NCBI RefSeq assembly: GCF_016427535.1
Contig: NZ_JAELXV010000003.1
Coordinates: 744,001-808,000 of the forward strand
Length of the DNA stretch: 64,000 nt
Reading direction: 5' to 3'
Source: Hymenobacter sp. BT559
GTDB lineage: Bacteria > Bacteroidota > Bacteroidia > Cytophagales > Hymenobacteraceae
In this document: piece by piece, positions 39,144-47,878 of the stretch
Layout: each line of letters starts with the position of its first letter
Numbering within the stretch: position 1 is the stretch's first letter
The notes under the pieces: model-generated
What the model saw: the letters and a program-made list of their open reading frames with translations, nothing else
The model's database searches: none
What the model was told of the DNA's origin: nothing
Translations under genes and position numbers: made by a program

Positions 39144-40373
39144 CTAGGCCTTCGTTTCCTCGTAAAACATATTAAGGGCGCCATACTGGCCGAGCTGGTG
39201 CTGTACCAGTTCGGTGGCGGGCAAGTAGCTAAGCTGGGGGCGCAAGCCGGCTTTCGCTTCTTGGCTTTTAGTAGAATATACCTTATTAATGAGATAATTA
39301 TACTTCTTGGCGATAACGGCCCAGTTGTAGCGGCGGTCGGCGATGGCCTGCATTTCCTGGCCCAGCGCCTTCCAGGTGCGAATGCGGGTTTCGGCGATGT
39401 GCTTTTTGAGCTCGGCTTTGTCAGAGAAGTACACGGCCTTGTGCTCGGTAGTGGCTTTGTTAAACGACACGTCGAAGGCCAGTACCGGCAGGCCCAGGCA
39501 CATGGCCTCTACCAGCGAAGGGTTGGTACCGCCCGCACTGTGGCCGTGCACATACACGTGGCAGTTGCTGCGCAAAATGTCGAGTTGCGTCTGGTCGTAG
39601 ATGGGGTCGAGCAGGTGCAGGTTGGGGCACTGGCCAAACTCCTGGCGTAGCTGGCGGCCGTAGGCGCTGTTGTTCCAGTTGCCCACCAGTACGAAGGGGT
39701 AGCTCGGCAGTTCGGCAAAGGCCCCGAGCACGAGATGCACGTTATTTTCAGGCTCGATGCGGCACACCTTGAAGGCGTAGGGCTGGGCCAGAAAAGGGTA
39801 CTTTTCGCGGGCGGCGTCGGTGATGGACTGCTTGCGGGCGTGGTCGCCGCCGTACTCAATTACGCGGCTGCGGGTGCTGTAGGCGCGGGCCGTGTAGTTC
39901 TGAATGGCGTCGTTGTCCGAGATATCAGCGTGCGAAAACCGTACGGCCAGGCTTTCCGACCAGCGCAAAAACCACTTGGCGTAGCGGTTCCACTTGTCGC
40001 GGCGCCACTCTATGCCGTCGATAGAGATGATGATTTTCTTGTTGGTAAACCACTTCACGAAGGGCAGCAAAATGCCGCCCGGCACCCCTAGGATGAGCAG
40101 CACGTCGGCAAACAGCACCGCGTGCAAAATAGAAAGACAGTCGTAGATAATGCTTTGCGCACCATTGGCCTCGAAGGGCAGGTACACCAGCTTAGCGCTT
40201 TCGTAGTGCGAGCGGCGCTCGGCCTTAGAGTACTTTTTGCCGCTGCAATACACCGTGAGGTCGTGTTCCTGGTGCAGGTGCTTCACGAGGTAGGCCGTCA
40301 GGGTTTCGAAGCCACCGTAGCAGGCGGGCAGACCCACGGTACCGATAATAGCAACTTTCTTCTTGGTAGACAT
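39144..40373 (-). CDS. DUF1972-type glycosyltransferase (rhamnosyltransferase-like)
   Basis: The N-terminal half begins VAIIGTVGLPACYGGFETLTAYLV, the signature of DUF1972/GT4 enzymes that often transfer rhamnose. The C-terminal half has the nucleotide-sugar-binding pattern GGTNPSLVEAMCLGLPVLAFD. The 409 residues fit a two-domain GT-B cytoplasmic enzyme. The donor sugar is not known. It is the last gene of the polysaccharide operon, 57 bases after the preceding glycosyltransferase. Confidence 0.88.
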   Translation of the reverse strand: MSTKKKVAIIGTVGLPACYGGFETLTAYLVKHLHQEHDLTVYCSGKKYSKAERRSHYESAKLVYLPFEANGAQSIIYDCLSILHAVLFADVLLILGVPGGILLPFVKWFTNKKIIISIDGIEWRRDKWNRYAKWFLRWSESLAVRFSHADISDNDAIQNYTARAYSTRSRVIEYGGDHARKQSITDAAREKYPFLAQPYAFKVCRIEPENNVHLVLGAFAELPSYPFVLVGNWNNSAYGRQLRQEFGQCPNLHLLDPIYDQTQLDILRSNCHVYVHGHSAGGTNPSLVEAMCLGLPVLAFDVSFNKATTEHKAVYFSDKAELKKHIAETRIRTWKALGQEMQAIADRRYNWAVIAKKYNYLINKVYSTKSQEAKAGLRPQLSYLPATELVQHQLGQYGALNMFYEETKA

Positions 40374-40430
40374 GTGATATAACTGGGCAGAATTCTAGGT
40401 TAAATCTTATTGTAATTACTTGGCCTTAAG

Positions 40431-41597
40431 CTATGCTAGCGCGGGTCTTGGCGTGTAAACTGGCTGCGTTACAGCCGCGGCGGGCTCAGAAACCATTTTA
40501 GGTGCCAGCGGCAGCAGTAGGCCAAACGTGCGCAGCACTTGCTCGGCAAAGCGCTCGGGGCCGAAGGTGGCGGCCCGCTTGCGAGCAGCGGCAGCCATGC
40601 GGGCATACACCGGGCCATTGCGGTGCAGCAGGCGCAGGGCGTGCTGCAAGGCCCCTAGGTCGCGCCCATTGATGGCGAAGCCGGTGTGCGTGTGCACGTT
40701 GACTTCGGCCACGCCGCCCACCGGCGGCACTATCACGGGCCGCCCGTAGGCCAGGCCTTCCAGAATGGTCATGCCGAAGGTTTCGACCCACTCGTCGGGC
40801 CGCGAGAGGTTGACAACCACGGCGGCGCGGTGGTAGTGCGGGTGCATATCGGCCGTGGCCGGAAACAGCTTAAGGTTATTAGGTACCGAGTGGCGGGCGG
40901 TGTAGTCGGCCAGGGCGGCGGGTGAGGCATTGAGCACCAGCTCGAAACTCATTTCGGGCAGGCTGCGGGCCAGGGCAAAAAACTCGGGCACACCCTTGTA
41001 GTCACGTAGCGAGCAAGCCATCAGCACCACAAAGGGGCGGGGGCTGGCGTAGGGCAGCGAGGCCGTATTAGCCTCAGCGATAAAGCTTGGCGCCAACGAG
41101 TTGTACACTACTTCTTGTTCGGCCACGGGCAGTGCTAGTGTCGTGCGCACGTGCTCCGACACGCACAGCAGCTGGTGGGCCGTGCGCTGAGCTACCGCGC
41201 ACAACAAGCGCCGCAATGGGGCCGGCCGCAGCGATACCTCGTGCAGGTGGTACACCACCCGGGCGCCTCGGCAGCGAGCCGCCAAGGCCGCACCAGCCGG
41301 CAGCAGCGAATTGACATATACCACGTAGCCAGGGCGGGCCAGCAGGAGCACCTTCCAAAACACGGCCAGCTGCACCAGCGCAAAATTGAGCAGCGTGCGC
41401 CACTGGCTCGCCGACCAGCGGTAGGCCAGCGGATGCAACGTCACGCCTGGCAGGTCGCTCAGGAAGCCTGGCTCGCCGGGCGTAGCCGTGAGCAGGTCGA
41501 TGCCGTAGCCGGCCTCGGCCAGCACAGCCAGCGACTGCCGCAGCACCAGCGGGCTGCCGCTGCGGTCGTTTAGTAAGTGTACGGCGATAATGCGCAT
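40431..41597 (-). CDS. GT4-family glycosyltransferase
   Basis: A 388-residue GT-B enzyme. The N-terminal domain has LNDRSGSPLVLRQSLAVLAEAGY. The C-terminal domain has the EX7E-like motif in ETFGMTILEGLAYGRPVIVPPVGG. It should add a sugar to the lipid-linked repeat unit on the cytoplasmic side. The sugar and acceptor are unknown. A short GCTAGC-rich intergenic stretch separates it from the preceding glycosyltransferase. Confidence 0.88.
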   Translation of the reverse strand: MRIIAVHLLNDRSGSPLVLRQSLAVLAEAGYGIDLLTATPGEPGFLSDLPGVTLHPLAYRWSASQWRTLLNFALVQLAVFWKVLLLARPGYVVYVNSLLPAGAALAARCRGARVVYHLHEVSLRPAPLRRLLCAVAQRTAHQLLCVSEHVRTTLALPVAEQEVVYNSLAPSFIAEANTASLPYASPRPFVVLMACSLRDYKGVPEFFALARSLPEMSFELVLNASPAALADYTARHSVPNNLKLFPATADMHPHYHRAAVVVNLSRPDEWVETFGMTILEGLAYGRPVIVPPVGGVAEVNVHTHTGFAINGRDLGALQHALRLLHRNGPVYARMAAAARKRAATFGPERFAEQVLRTFGLLLPLAPKMVSEPAAAVTQPVYTPRPALA

Positions 41598-41606
41598 TTG
41601 ATAAGG

Positions 41607-41680
41607 TATTAGCTATCAGCTAGTGGCTGCTAGCTTTTAATTTATAAGTCGAGAAGTATTGATAGAGACTAATAGCTAGG
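41607..41680. repeat. Degenerate GCTAGC-rich intergenic repeat
   Basis: ATTAGCTATCAGCTAG and GCTGCTAGCTTTTAA are followed by CTAATAGCTAGG. The words match those of the perfect inverted repeat at 808-860, but the arms are imperfect here. Confidence 0.4.
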
Positions 41681-41682
41681 AT

Positions 41683-42927
41683 TTAAGCGGCCAATGCTTC
41701 TTGGTAAATGCGCTGAAGCTGCTGGCCCCGGCGCTCCCAGGTGTGGTGCTGGGCCACGTGGCGGCGGCTAAGGGCGGCCTCGGCGGCCAGCATGCGCGGC
41801 GAGTCGTGGAGCCAGCGCAGGCGCTCGGCAAAGTCCTTAACGTTTTGGTTGAACGCCTTGTAAGGTACTTTCAGGCTGGAGGCGGCGGGCGTCAATTCGC
41901 CGGGGCCTTCATTTTCGTAGCACAGTACTGGCACGCTGTAGCTCATGGCCTCGGCCACTACCATGCCTGCTCCTTCATGCGAGGGGAAGAAGAACACTGA
42001 TGCCTCGCGGTAGATATCGAGCAATTCGTGGCGGGCCAGCCAGGGGCGGTGCACTGCGCAGTCGGTCAGCTTATTATCTTTCAAGAGCTGCTGCAAGCGG
42101 CCTTCTTCGGGGCCACTGCCGATGAGCAGCAGGCGAGCTTTGGCTTGCTCGGCGGCGGGCAGGGCATGGTAGAATTTGGCGAAGGCCAGAATCACCATAT
42201 CAAAGCCCTTTAGCGGTACCATGCGGGCGGCAATCATTACCGTAAAGTCGGCTTTGGGCGCAGGCCCGGCACCTAGGGCTACAGTGGGCAAGTCTACGGC
42301 CACCGAGGGCACTATTTCGTAGCGGCTGGCGGGTAGACCTAGGCGCGGAGCTACGGCCGAATTCATGCACAGCACCCGCTCCGAGGCCCGGCGCGTCACG
42401 CGCAGGAAGGGGTCGAGGGCCCAAAAAATGTGCTTTAGGCTGCCAATCGCCCGGTCTTTCACGAAGGCGGCCTTGCCATACTGCGCCAGGTGACTGGCCG
42501 GAATGGGCGGGTGGTGCCCAATAGGTCCCCACACCATAGGCCGGCCCAGCAGCCACAAAAACGAGGGCGTCCAGTCGTTGTGAAAGTTGAGATTGTGTAC
42601 CAGGTCCACAGCCAGCTTCTGGCGGCGCAGCCATACGGCCAAGCTCACTTGCCACATGTAAAAGTAGATAAGCGACAAAAGCGGGCCTTTTTTCCACCAG
42701 CGCGTCCAGGCCGGCAGGTCGAAGTAACGGAAGTCTACGTTGGCAGCCAGGGCAGCAGCTTCGGGGTTTTCGGCGAGGTAGCGCTCGATGTGCGGGCCAT
42801 TGTTCTCGCGAGTCACGGCCACTACTTTTTGGAAACGAGCGGCTTGCAAAATGAAGTTCCAGCCCATGCCATCTTCCGAGCCTTTGTAAGGATTCACGGC
42901 GTAGGCGGTGATGAGTACCGTATTCAT
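41683..42927 (-). CDS. GT4-family glycosyltransferase
   Basis: A 414-residue GT-B glycosyltransferase. The N-terminal domain starts MNTVLITAYAVNPYKGSEDGMGW, and the SED.G.GW pattern is typical of this subgroup. The C-terminal domain has HEGAGMVVAEAMSYSVPVLCYE. It starts two bases after the acetyltransferase stop, so the pair is tightly coupled. Confidence 0.88.
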   Translation of the reverse strand: MNTVLITAYAVNPYKGSEDGMGWNFILQAARFQKVVAVTRENNGPHIERYLAENPEAAALAANVDFRYFDLPAWTRWWKKGPLLSLIYFYMWQVSLAVWLRRQKLAVDLVHNLNFHNDWTPSFLWLLGRPMVWGPIGHHPPIPASHLAQYGKAAFVKDRAIGSLKHIFWALDPFLRVTRRASERVLCMNSAVAPRLGLPASRYEIVPSVAVDLPTVALGAGPAPKADFTVMIAARMVPLKGFDMVILAFAKFYHALPAAEQAKARLLLIGSGPEEGRLQQLLKDNKLTDCAVHRPWLARHELLDIYREASVFFFPSHEGAGMVVAEAMSYSVPVLCYENEGPGELTPAASSLKVPYKAFNQNVKDFAERLRWLHDSPRMLAAEAALSRRHVAQHHTWERRGQQLQRIYQEALAA

Positions 42928-42929
42928 AA

Positions 42930-43667
42930 TCAGGCAGCGGCGAGAATGTTGTTGATAGCCTCAGCCGTAACCGGCTGAGGGGCACGGCTCGAAATGATGC
43001 GCGCCGGCACCCCGGCCACCACGCTGCCGGCCGGTACCGAGCGCGTCACGACCGCGCCCGCTGCTACCACGCAGCCCGCTCCGATAATGACGCCATCGAG
43101 CACGGTAACCTTGCTGCCAATCCAGCAATTGGGACCGATGCTGATGCCCTGGCGCGTGACGCCTTGCAGGCGGATAAGCTCGTTGTAGTTGCCGTGCAGG
43201 TGGTTTTCGGGGTGGCAGCTAAAGTATTGACCGATAATGCAGTCGTCGCCGATGCTAAGGCCACCACCGCCCCCTAGGTAGGCAAATTCGCCGATGCCCA
43301 CGCGGTTGCCCAGCTTGATGTACTGGCCAGGTTCGGCCAGCGACGTCGACACGATGACTTGGCTAAAGGCCCCGATGCTCACGCTGTCGCCCATTACGAG
43401 GCCGCCCTGGCCCAAGCCGCTAAAGCGGGCGTAGTCGCCCACTTTTAGCCACTTGCCAAACCGGATGCGCCCTAGGTGCTGAAACCGCACACCCGCCCCC
43501 AGCATAGCCCCACCCGAAGCCCGGCCCCGCAGCCACAGGCGGCAGCCGCGCAGCAGGCTCCCAGCCGTCTGGGTCCCGAAGCTGAGCAAAATGCCAGTGC
43601 TCACAGCCTGGTGCAGCGCGAAGTGCGGATTGCGGCGGCGTACGAAGCGTTCGAGTAAAGATTTCAT
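42930..43667 (-). CDS. Left-handed beta-helix (hexapeptide) acyltransferase
   Basis: The 245-residue protein has hexapeptide repeats over residues 60-225, including ISIGPNCWIGSKVTVLDGVIIGAGCVVAAGAVVTRSV and VVAGVPARII. A histidine in the CHPENHLH loop may be catalytic. It probably acetylates a sugar of the repeat unit. Such enzymes form trimers and use acetyl-CoA. It lies between the three-domain fusion gene and a glycosyltransferase in one operon. Confidence 0.88.
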   Translation of the reverse strand: MKSLLERFVRRRNPHFALHQAVSTGILLSFGTQTAGSLLRGCRLWLRGRASGGAMLGAGVRFQHLGRIRFGKWLKVGDYARFSGLGQGGLVMGDSVSIGAFSQVIVSTSLAEPGQYIKLGNRVGIGEFAYLGGGGGLSIGDDCIIGQYFSCHPENHLHGNYNELIRLQGVTRQGISIGPNCWIGSKVTVLDGVIIGAGCVVAAGAVVTRSVPAGSVVAGVPARIISSRAPQPVTAEAINNILAAA

Positions 43668-43723
43668 ATAAAGCGACAGAATATCAGTTATTTAATTCTA
43701 ATAAGACTTTAGGCACTAAGCTA

Positions 43724-46189
43724 TTATATCTCCTGCTGGATGTAGCGCCCAATCAGGTTCAGCGTGGTGTCTAGGTCTTGGTTTTCAATGGGCACGTAGC
43801 GCGAGCGGCGATAGCGGGCTCCGAGCGCCCCAAATAGCGACTTGTATTGCTGCGTGAGCTGGGTAATGGTACTGGCCGAGAGTTCCTGCTTGCGGCGCAA
43901 AATCTCCTGCGGGTCGGCGTAGAGGAAGAAGTTGAGCTTGGGCTTGTTGACGAGCGCGTAGAGCGCCTGGGTAAAGCCCGTGGGCAGGCTGATGTTGCTG
44001 CGGCGGCCGTCGTTGATGAAGTCGAAGTAGTAGCGGTCGTAGAGCACCACATGGCCGCGCCGGGTGTGCCGGAGCCAGATAACCGCCTGGCCCACTACAT
44101 AATCCAGGTAGTAGTAGCTAAAGCGCACCAGCGACGAACCTAAGCCGAAGTTTTGGCCTTGGCGAGGCAGGCTTTGCACGCTGCGGGCTTCGGCGCCCTC
44201 CTTGCCATACTTCCAGGCGCTGAGGATGGGCAGTACCGAGGGCCGGTGGCGGATAACTACCACCCGCTTGCGCCATTTCTTTTCGAGGCGCTCTTTCACG
44301 TGGTTGATAACTGTGGACTTGCCCGCGCCATCTACCCCGCTGAAGGTGATGATGAGCCCACCGGGCCGCACAAAATCGGCGGCGGTGCTGAGCAGGTAGC
44401 GCAGGCCGCGGCGCTTGCGGGCCACGCGGCCGTTGGCGGGCTGCTGGCGCAGGGCGTGATGCAGCAGGGCCGCTTTGGCCGGTTGCCATACACTAGCGCA
44501 AGCCAAGCTGCTGAAGGTGATACCGTAAGTTTCGGCTAGGTGAGCCAGCATAGCCTCCTGGCGCTCGGGGCCTTGCTGCTGAAAGTGCCGCAGGTGCGTG
44601 AGTGGCAAGTCGCTCTGATTGAGCCAGTAAAATAACCAGGTGTACGCAAAATCATGGAGCAGCGCCGGTACGGGCACGCCGGCCACCGCCCGCTCGGCCT
44701 GCGCCAGCACGGCCGGAGCATCGAGCAGTTGCAAGGCTTTGCGGTGCATGGCGTGCAGCAGGTCTACCGACAGCAGCGAGCCATCCTGAAACAGGCAATC
44801 GACCGATACCATGTGCGCAGCCTTGCGCACCGTAGCCGACTGCACCAGCGCGAAGCTTTGCATAAATTGCACGCCCCCTAGGGTATCGGGCTGGGTCAGT
44901 AGCAGGTCGAGGTCCGAAGTCGGAGCTGGGTAGTAGGCATTGGCGGCGCGAGGCTTGAGCACCACGCCGGGCTGGGGCAGCAGCTGCACGTAGTCGAGCA
45001 GGTCGTAGATGGCCAGCTGGCGGTGCTCGATGGTGGTGGCGAGCTCGCGGGTGAGCAGCGCGTTCCAGCCATTCAGCAACCAGCTAATTTGGGCGTGCCA
45101 GTCAGGCTGTGCGTGGTAGAGCAGCGCGCCGGTCGATACCTGGTGCAGTAGGTAGAGCTGCCAGGCCAGGGCCATTTCGGCCATCGGCACGCTCGGGAAA
45201 TACTTGCTCGCCACACCTAGCGCCCGCTCGCGGATGCCGGCGGCCGGCTCGCGCGTCACGAGCAGCGCCTGCTGGGTAATGAAGTGGAATAAGTCGTAGA
45301 GCAGCGACGCCTCGGGCTGGGCCATTTCGAGGTCGTAGATGGCGAGTTTATCGCCACCCAGCCAGCAGTTCCAAGGCGTGAAGTCACCGTGGGCGAAGGC
45401 AAACGTGGCCTGGCTCAGCGGGTCAATGGTTTCGCGCAGGTGGCGCAGTTTGGTGCGCAAGCCGAAAGGAATGCGGGTTTCGGGTAGCTCTTCGAGCGCC
45501 GTAATCTGCTCGCCAATGGTTTGCCAGCAAGCACTAGCCACCAGCGGCTGGCGCACCTGGGTTGCATCGAGCATTTCGGTGAGGCAGCGGGTGTGGGCCG
45601 CGCCAAAGCGGGCAGCGCGCTGGGCTTCGGTGGGCTTCACGCTGCTTTGTAGCAAGTGATTGCCCTCGGCATAGCCCGCAATGCGCGGCAACTCAAACGA
45701 TGTGAAGCCGCACTCGGCCAGGTGGTCGAGGTAACGAGCCTCGGCGGCTACCTTTTCGGTGGCGGCCGCACCTAGGGGCAACTTGGCAAATACGCGCTGG
45801 CCGGGGGCCGCGTCGTAGCAGCACACGGCCTTGCGGTTGGGGCCAGGCGTGCCGGTGAAGAGAGCAAAGTTGCTCGTGGGCCACGCCTGCTGCCCGGTGG
45901 CGGCAAAGCGTCCCGGCAGTTTCTTGAAAAACAGCCCTTGGAGTCGGCACGCAAACACTACCCGCACCAGCGAGCTAAACAACCGGGCCTTGAGCGAAGC
46001 CGCGTTGTAAAACTCCAGAAACAGCGGCTGGCGCAGCGTGGTGGGCCACACCCAACGCAGACTGCCATCGGGGTTGCGGCAGCCCCGCAGCTGCACGCCA
46101 CCCGTGGCAGCAGGCGCGTAGCCCAGCCGGCCTAACAAGGTGGGTAGGTCGATAGTAGCGGTAGTAGCGGATAGTAGCGTTGATGTCAT
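43724..46189 (-). CDS. Three-domain fusion: APH-like kinase, nucleotidyltransferase-like, thymidylate-kinase-like
   Basis: The 821-residue protein joins three modules. Residues 1-400 resemble aminoglycoside/choline phosphotransferases, with the Brenner motif FAHGDFTPWN (about 262-271) and the metal-binding IYDLEMA. The middle part, from about 405, has a nucleotidyltransferase-like SDLDLLL (about 421) and a later SVDLL, followed by helices. From about residue 612, a P-loop GVDGAGKST (617-625) begins a thymidylate-kinase-like domain with YDRYYFDF. All three key motifs look intact. The context suggests activation or phosphorylation of a sugar or lipid intermediate in the polysaccharide pathway. 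The true substrate is unknown and none of the three activities can be assumed. An alternative TTG start lies near residue 17. Confidence 0.8.
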   Translation of the reverse strand: MTSTLLSATTATIDLPTLLGRLGYAPAATGGVQLRGCRNPDGSLRWVWPTTLRQPLFLEFYNAASLKARLFSSLVRVVFACRLQGLFFKKLPGRFAATGQQAWPTSNFALFTGTPGPNRKAVCCYDAAPGQRVFAKLPLGAAATEKVAAEARYLDHLAECGFTSFELPRIAGYAEGNHLLQSSVKPTEAQRAARFGAAHTRCLTEMLDATQVRQPLVASACWQTIGEQITALEELPETRIPFGLRTKLRHLRETIDPLSQATFAFAHGDFTPWNCWLGGDKLAIYDLEMAQPEASLLYDLFHFITQQALLVTREPAAGIRERALGVASKYFPSVPMAEMALAWQLYLLHQVSTGALLYHAQPDWHAQISWLLNGWNALLTRELATTIEHRQLAIYDLLDYVQLLPQPGVVLKPRAANAYYPAPTSDLDLLLTQPDTLGGVQFMQSFALVQSATVRKAAHMVSVDCLFQDGSLLSVDLLHAMHRKALQLLDAPAVLAQAERAVAGVPVPALLHDFAYTWLFYWLNQSDLPLTHLRHFQQQGPERQEAMLAHLAETYGITFSSLACASVWQPAKAALLHHALRQQPANGRVARKRRGLRYLLSTAADFVRPGGLIITFSGVDGAGKSTVINHVKERLEKKWRKRVVVIRHRPSVLPILSAWKYGKEGAEARSVQSLPRQGQNFGLGSSLVRFSYYYLDYVVGQAVIWLRHTRRGHVVLYDRYYFDFINDGRRSNISLPTGFTQALYALVNKPKLNFFLYADPQEILRRKQELSASTITQLTQQYKSLFGALGARYRRSRYVPIENQDLDTTLNLIGRYIQQEI

Positions 46190-46200
46190 GCCAGCCCTAA

Positions 46201-46219
46201 GGCCAACCGAGTGCCAAAG
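46201..46219 (-). promoter_or_regulatory. Sigma-54-like promoter candidate upstream of the fusion gene
   Basis: Read on the - strand the site is CTTTGGCACTCGGTTGGCC. TGGCAC is a perfect -24 element; the GG and GC dinucleotides have the required spacing. The -12 box is TGGC instead of TTGC. The site is 18 of 21 bases identical to that at 55157-55177. The predicted start point lies one base before the annotated ATG, so either the transcript is nearly leaderless or the true start is downstream. Confidence 0.5.
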
Positions 46220-46419
46220 GGTTTTGGTGATATAAGTACTTGTTAATCAGTAGTAAAAATATTGGACAGACATCGATGGTTCCAGCTACTGGAACGGGTT
46301 TCCAGCATCTGGAATGTATTCTGCCAAGGCTGGACGAGGAGTAGCTGCACTCAGGTGCTGCGTAATTGACTTTTTCACTGATTAAAATGCTCTTGAATAA
46401 ACGTCATCGGAGAACGCCT

Positions 46420-46516
46420 GTCATGCAGCGCGCAGCGAAGCATCTCGCGTGGCGCAGTACTCTCAAACGTATGGAATACTGCGCCACACGAGATGCTTCG
46501 CTGCGCGCTGCATGAC
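46420..46516. repeat. Intergenic hairpin repeat, CATCTCG core
   Basis: A 42-base arm beginning GTCATGCAGCGCGCAGCG pairs almost perfectly with the arm ending GCTGCATGAC, across a short loop. It matches the element at 49192-49285 in its outer arms. The rest of the 387-base gap around it holds the sigma-54-like site and no gene. Confidence 0.85.
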
Positions 46517-46576
46517 TGTACTTACCTCTGCCCTAGGCGGAAGCAAGGCTGTTTAATAAGGGACAGCCGCATCTGC

Positions 46577-47761
46577 TTACTGCTGAGTGGCTGCTAGCTC
46601 GGGAGCTGAGGCCGCCGCCTTAGGCTTCTCAAATACTTCGCGCAGCTTCATAAACGGTACCTCTACGTAGGTATAAAGCAGCAGCGCGCCTATCAGCAAC
46701 AGCACCCAATAGAGCGCATAGGCTACCAGCCAGCCACCTGAGCCCAGGTACGGCGTGAATACCGATTTTTCTAAAGGCTCCAATACTAGCTTGATGAGTA
46801 CTGACTTATTCAGCAAATACATCGAGTACGAAATGAGGCTGAGCAGCGTAAGGCCGCGCATGCTTGGCGTGTAGTGCTGGCGCCGCAGCTGCGAAAAGAA
46901 AGGCAGCACCAACAGTACCGTGGCGCCTTCGAGTAGCGGGCGCAGCCATACGTTGTAAAACAGCACGTTGGGGCCCAGCTTCGGATACAGGAACGTAACC
47001 ACCAGCAGTGCTGCCGCCAGCCCTAGGCCAGGCCGGCGCAGCCGGTGCCACAGCCCGGTATGGTAGTGCTGGAGGTAGCAAGCCAGCACGCCCAGCGCGA
47101 TGGCGTCGAGGCGGGCAGCCACCACGCGGCGGTAGTAGCCATCCCACAGTGCCGCATCGAGGCCCTTTCCCTGCTGGTATTGGTAGTACTTGAACACAAG
47201 GGGCAAAACCAGAAACAGCGCGACAGTACCCGCCATAGCTGCCCGGCGACTGCGTGTGAGGCCCGCCAACACTAGTACCACCATGGGAAAAAGCAGATAA
47301 AACCACTCTTCCACGGCCAGGCTCCAGCCTTCAGGGAAGAAAGCGGGGTGCGGCGTCATCAGGTTTTGGCTAAAGCAGAAGTAGCGCCACACTTCGGCCG
47401 GAAGCTTGCCTTGCCAGGCACCTAGGGCAACCGCGCTACCCAGCACCACCAGGTAGGCGGGCAGCGTGCGCAGCCAGCGCCGCATCCAGAAGTGACCTAG
47501 GGCAAAGGGCTTGCGCGTATCGAGCAGGGCCTTGAGCAGAATGCCGCCAATGAGATAGCCGCTGAGCACAAAGAAGATATTGACCCCATCAATGGCCGAC
47601 ACCGGTAGGTTGTGCCACGACCGGTAGGCGGGCGGCACCAGCATCACGGCGTGGCCGTACACGGTGATGAAAATAGCCACCGCCCGCAGTAGGTCGAGCC
47701 CAAAAATGCGGTGGTGCGGGCTGCCCAGCGCGCGGTTAGCCAGGGCGTTAAGAGTAGGCAT
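46577..47761 (-). CDS. Acyltransferase family 3 (OafA/YrhL-like) membrane protein
   Basis: The start at 47761 (MPTLNALANRALGSPHHRIFGLDLLRAVA) gives 394 residues. An earlier ATG at 47821 adds 20 residues. The protein has about ten membrane helices and family motifs GLDLLRAVAIFITVYGH, FVLSGYLIGG and EGWSLAVEEWFYLLFP. It probably O-acylates sugars of the exported polysaccharide at the membrane. It follows the polymerase gene by 117 bases. Confidence 0.88.
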   Translation of the reverse strand: MPTLNALANRALGSPHHRIFGLDLLRAVAIFITVYGHAVMLVPPAYRSWHNLPVSAIDGVNIFFVLSGYLIGGILLKALLDTRKPFALGHFWMRRWLRTLPAYLVVLGSAVALGAWQGKLPAEVWRYFCFSQNLMTPHPAFFPEGWSLAVEEWFYLLFPMVVLVLAGLTRSRRAAMAGTVALFLVLPLVFKYYQYQQGKGLDAALWDGYYRRVVAARLDAIALGVLACYLQHYHTGLWHRLRRPGLGLAAALLVVTFLYPKLGPNVLFYNVWLRPLLEGATVLLVLPFFSQLRRQHYTPSMRGLTLLSLISYSMYLLNKSVLIKLVLEPLEKSVFTPYLGSGGWLVAYALYWVLLLIGALLLYTYVEVPFMKLREVFEKPKAAASAPELAATQQ

Positions 47762-47878
47762 ACTAATCAACTTATCGCTACCGTATAGCGTGCGCCAAAC
47801 TGGCCGCGCCGGCACTGCCAAAGCCCACCCCGCCTGGGGCGAGGTGAGCGCAAAACAGGAAGCAAATACTGGTTCAGC

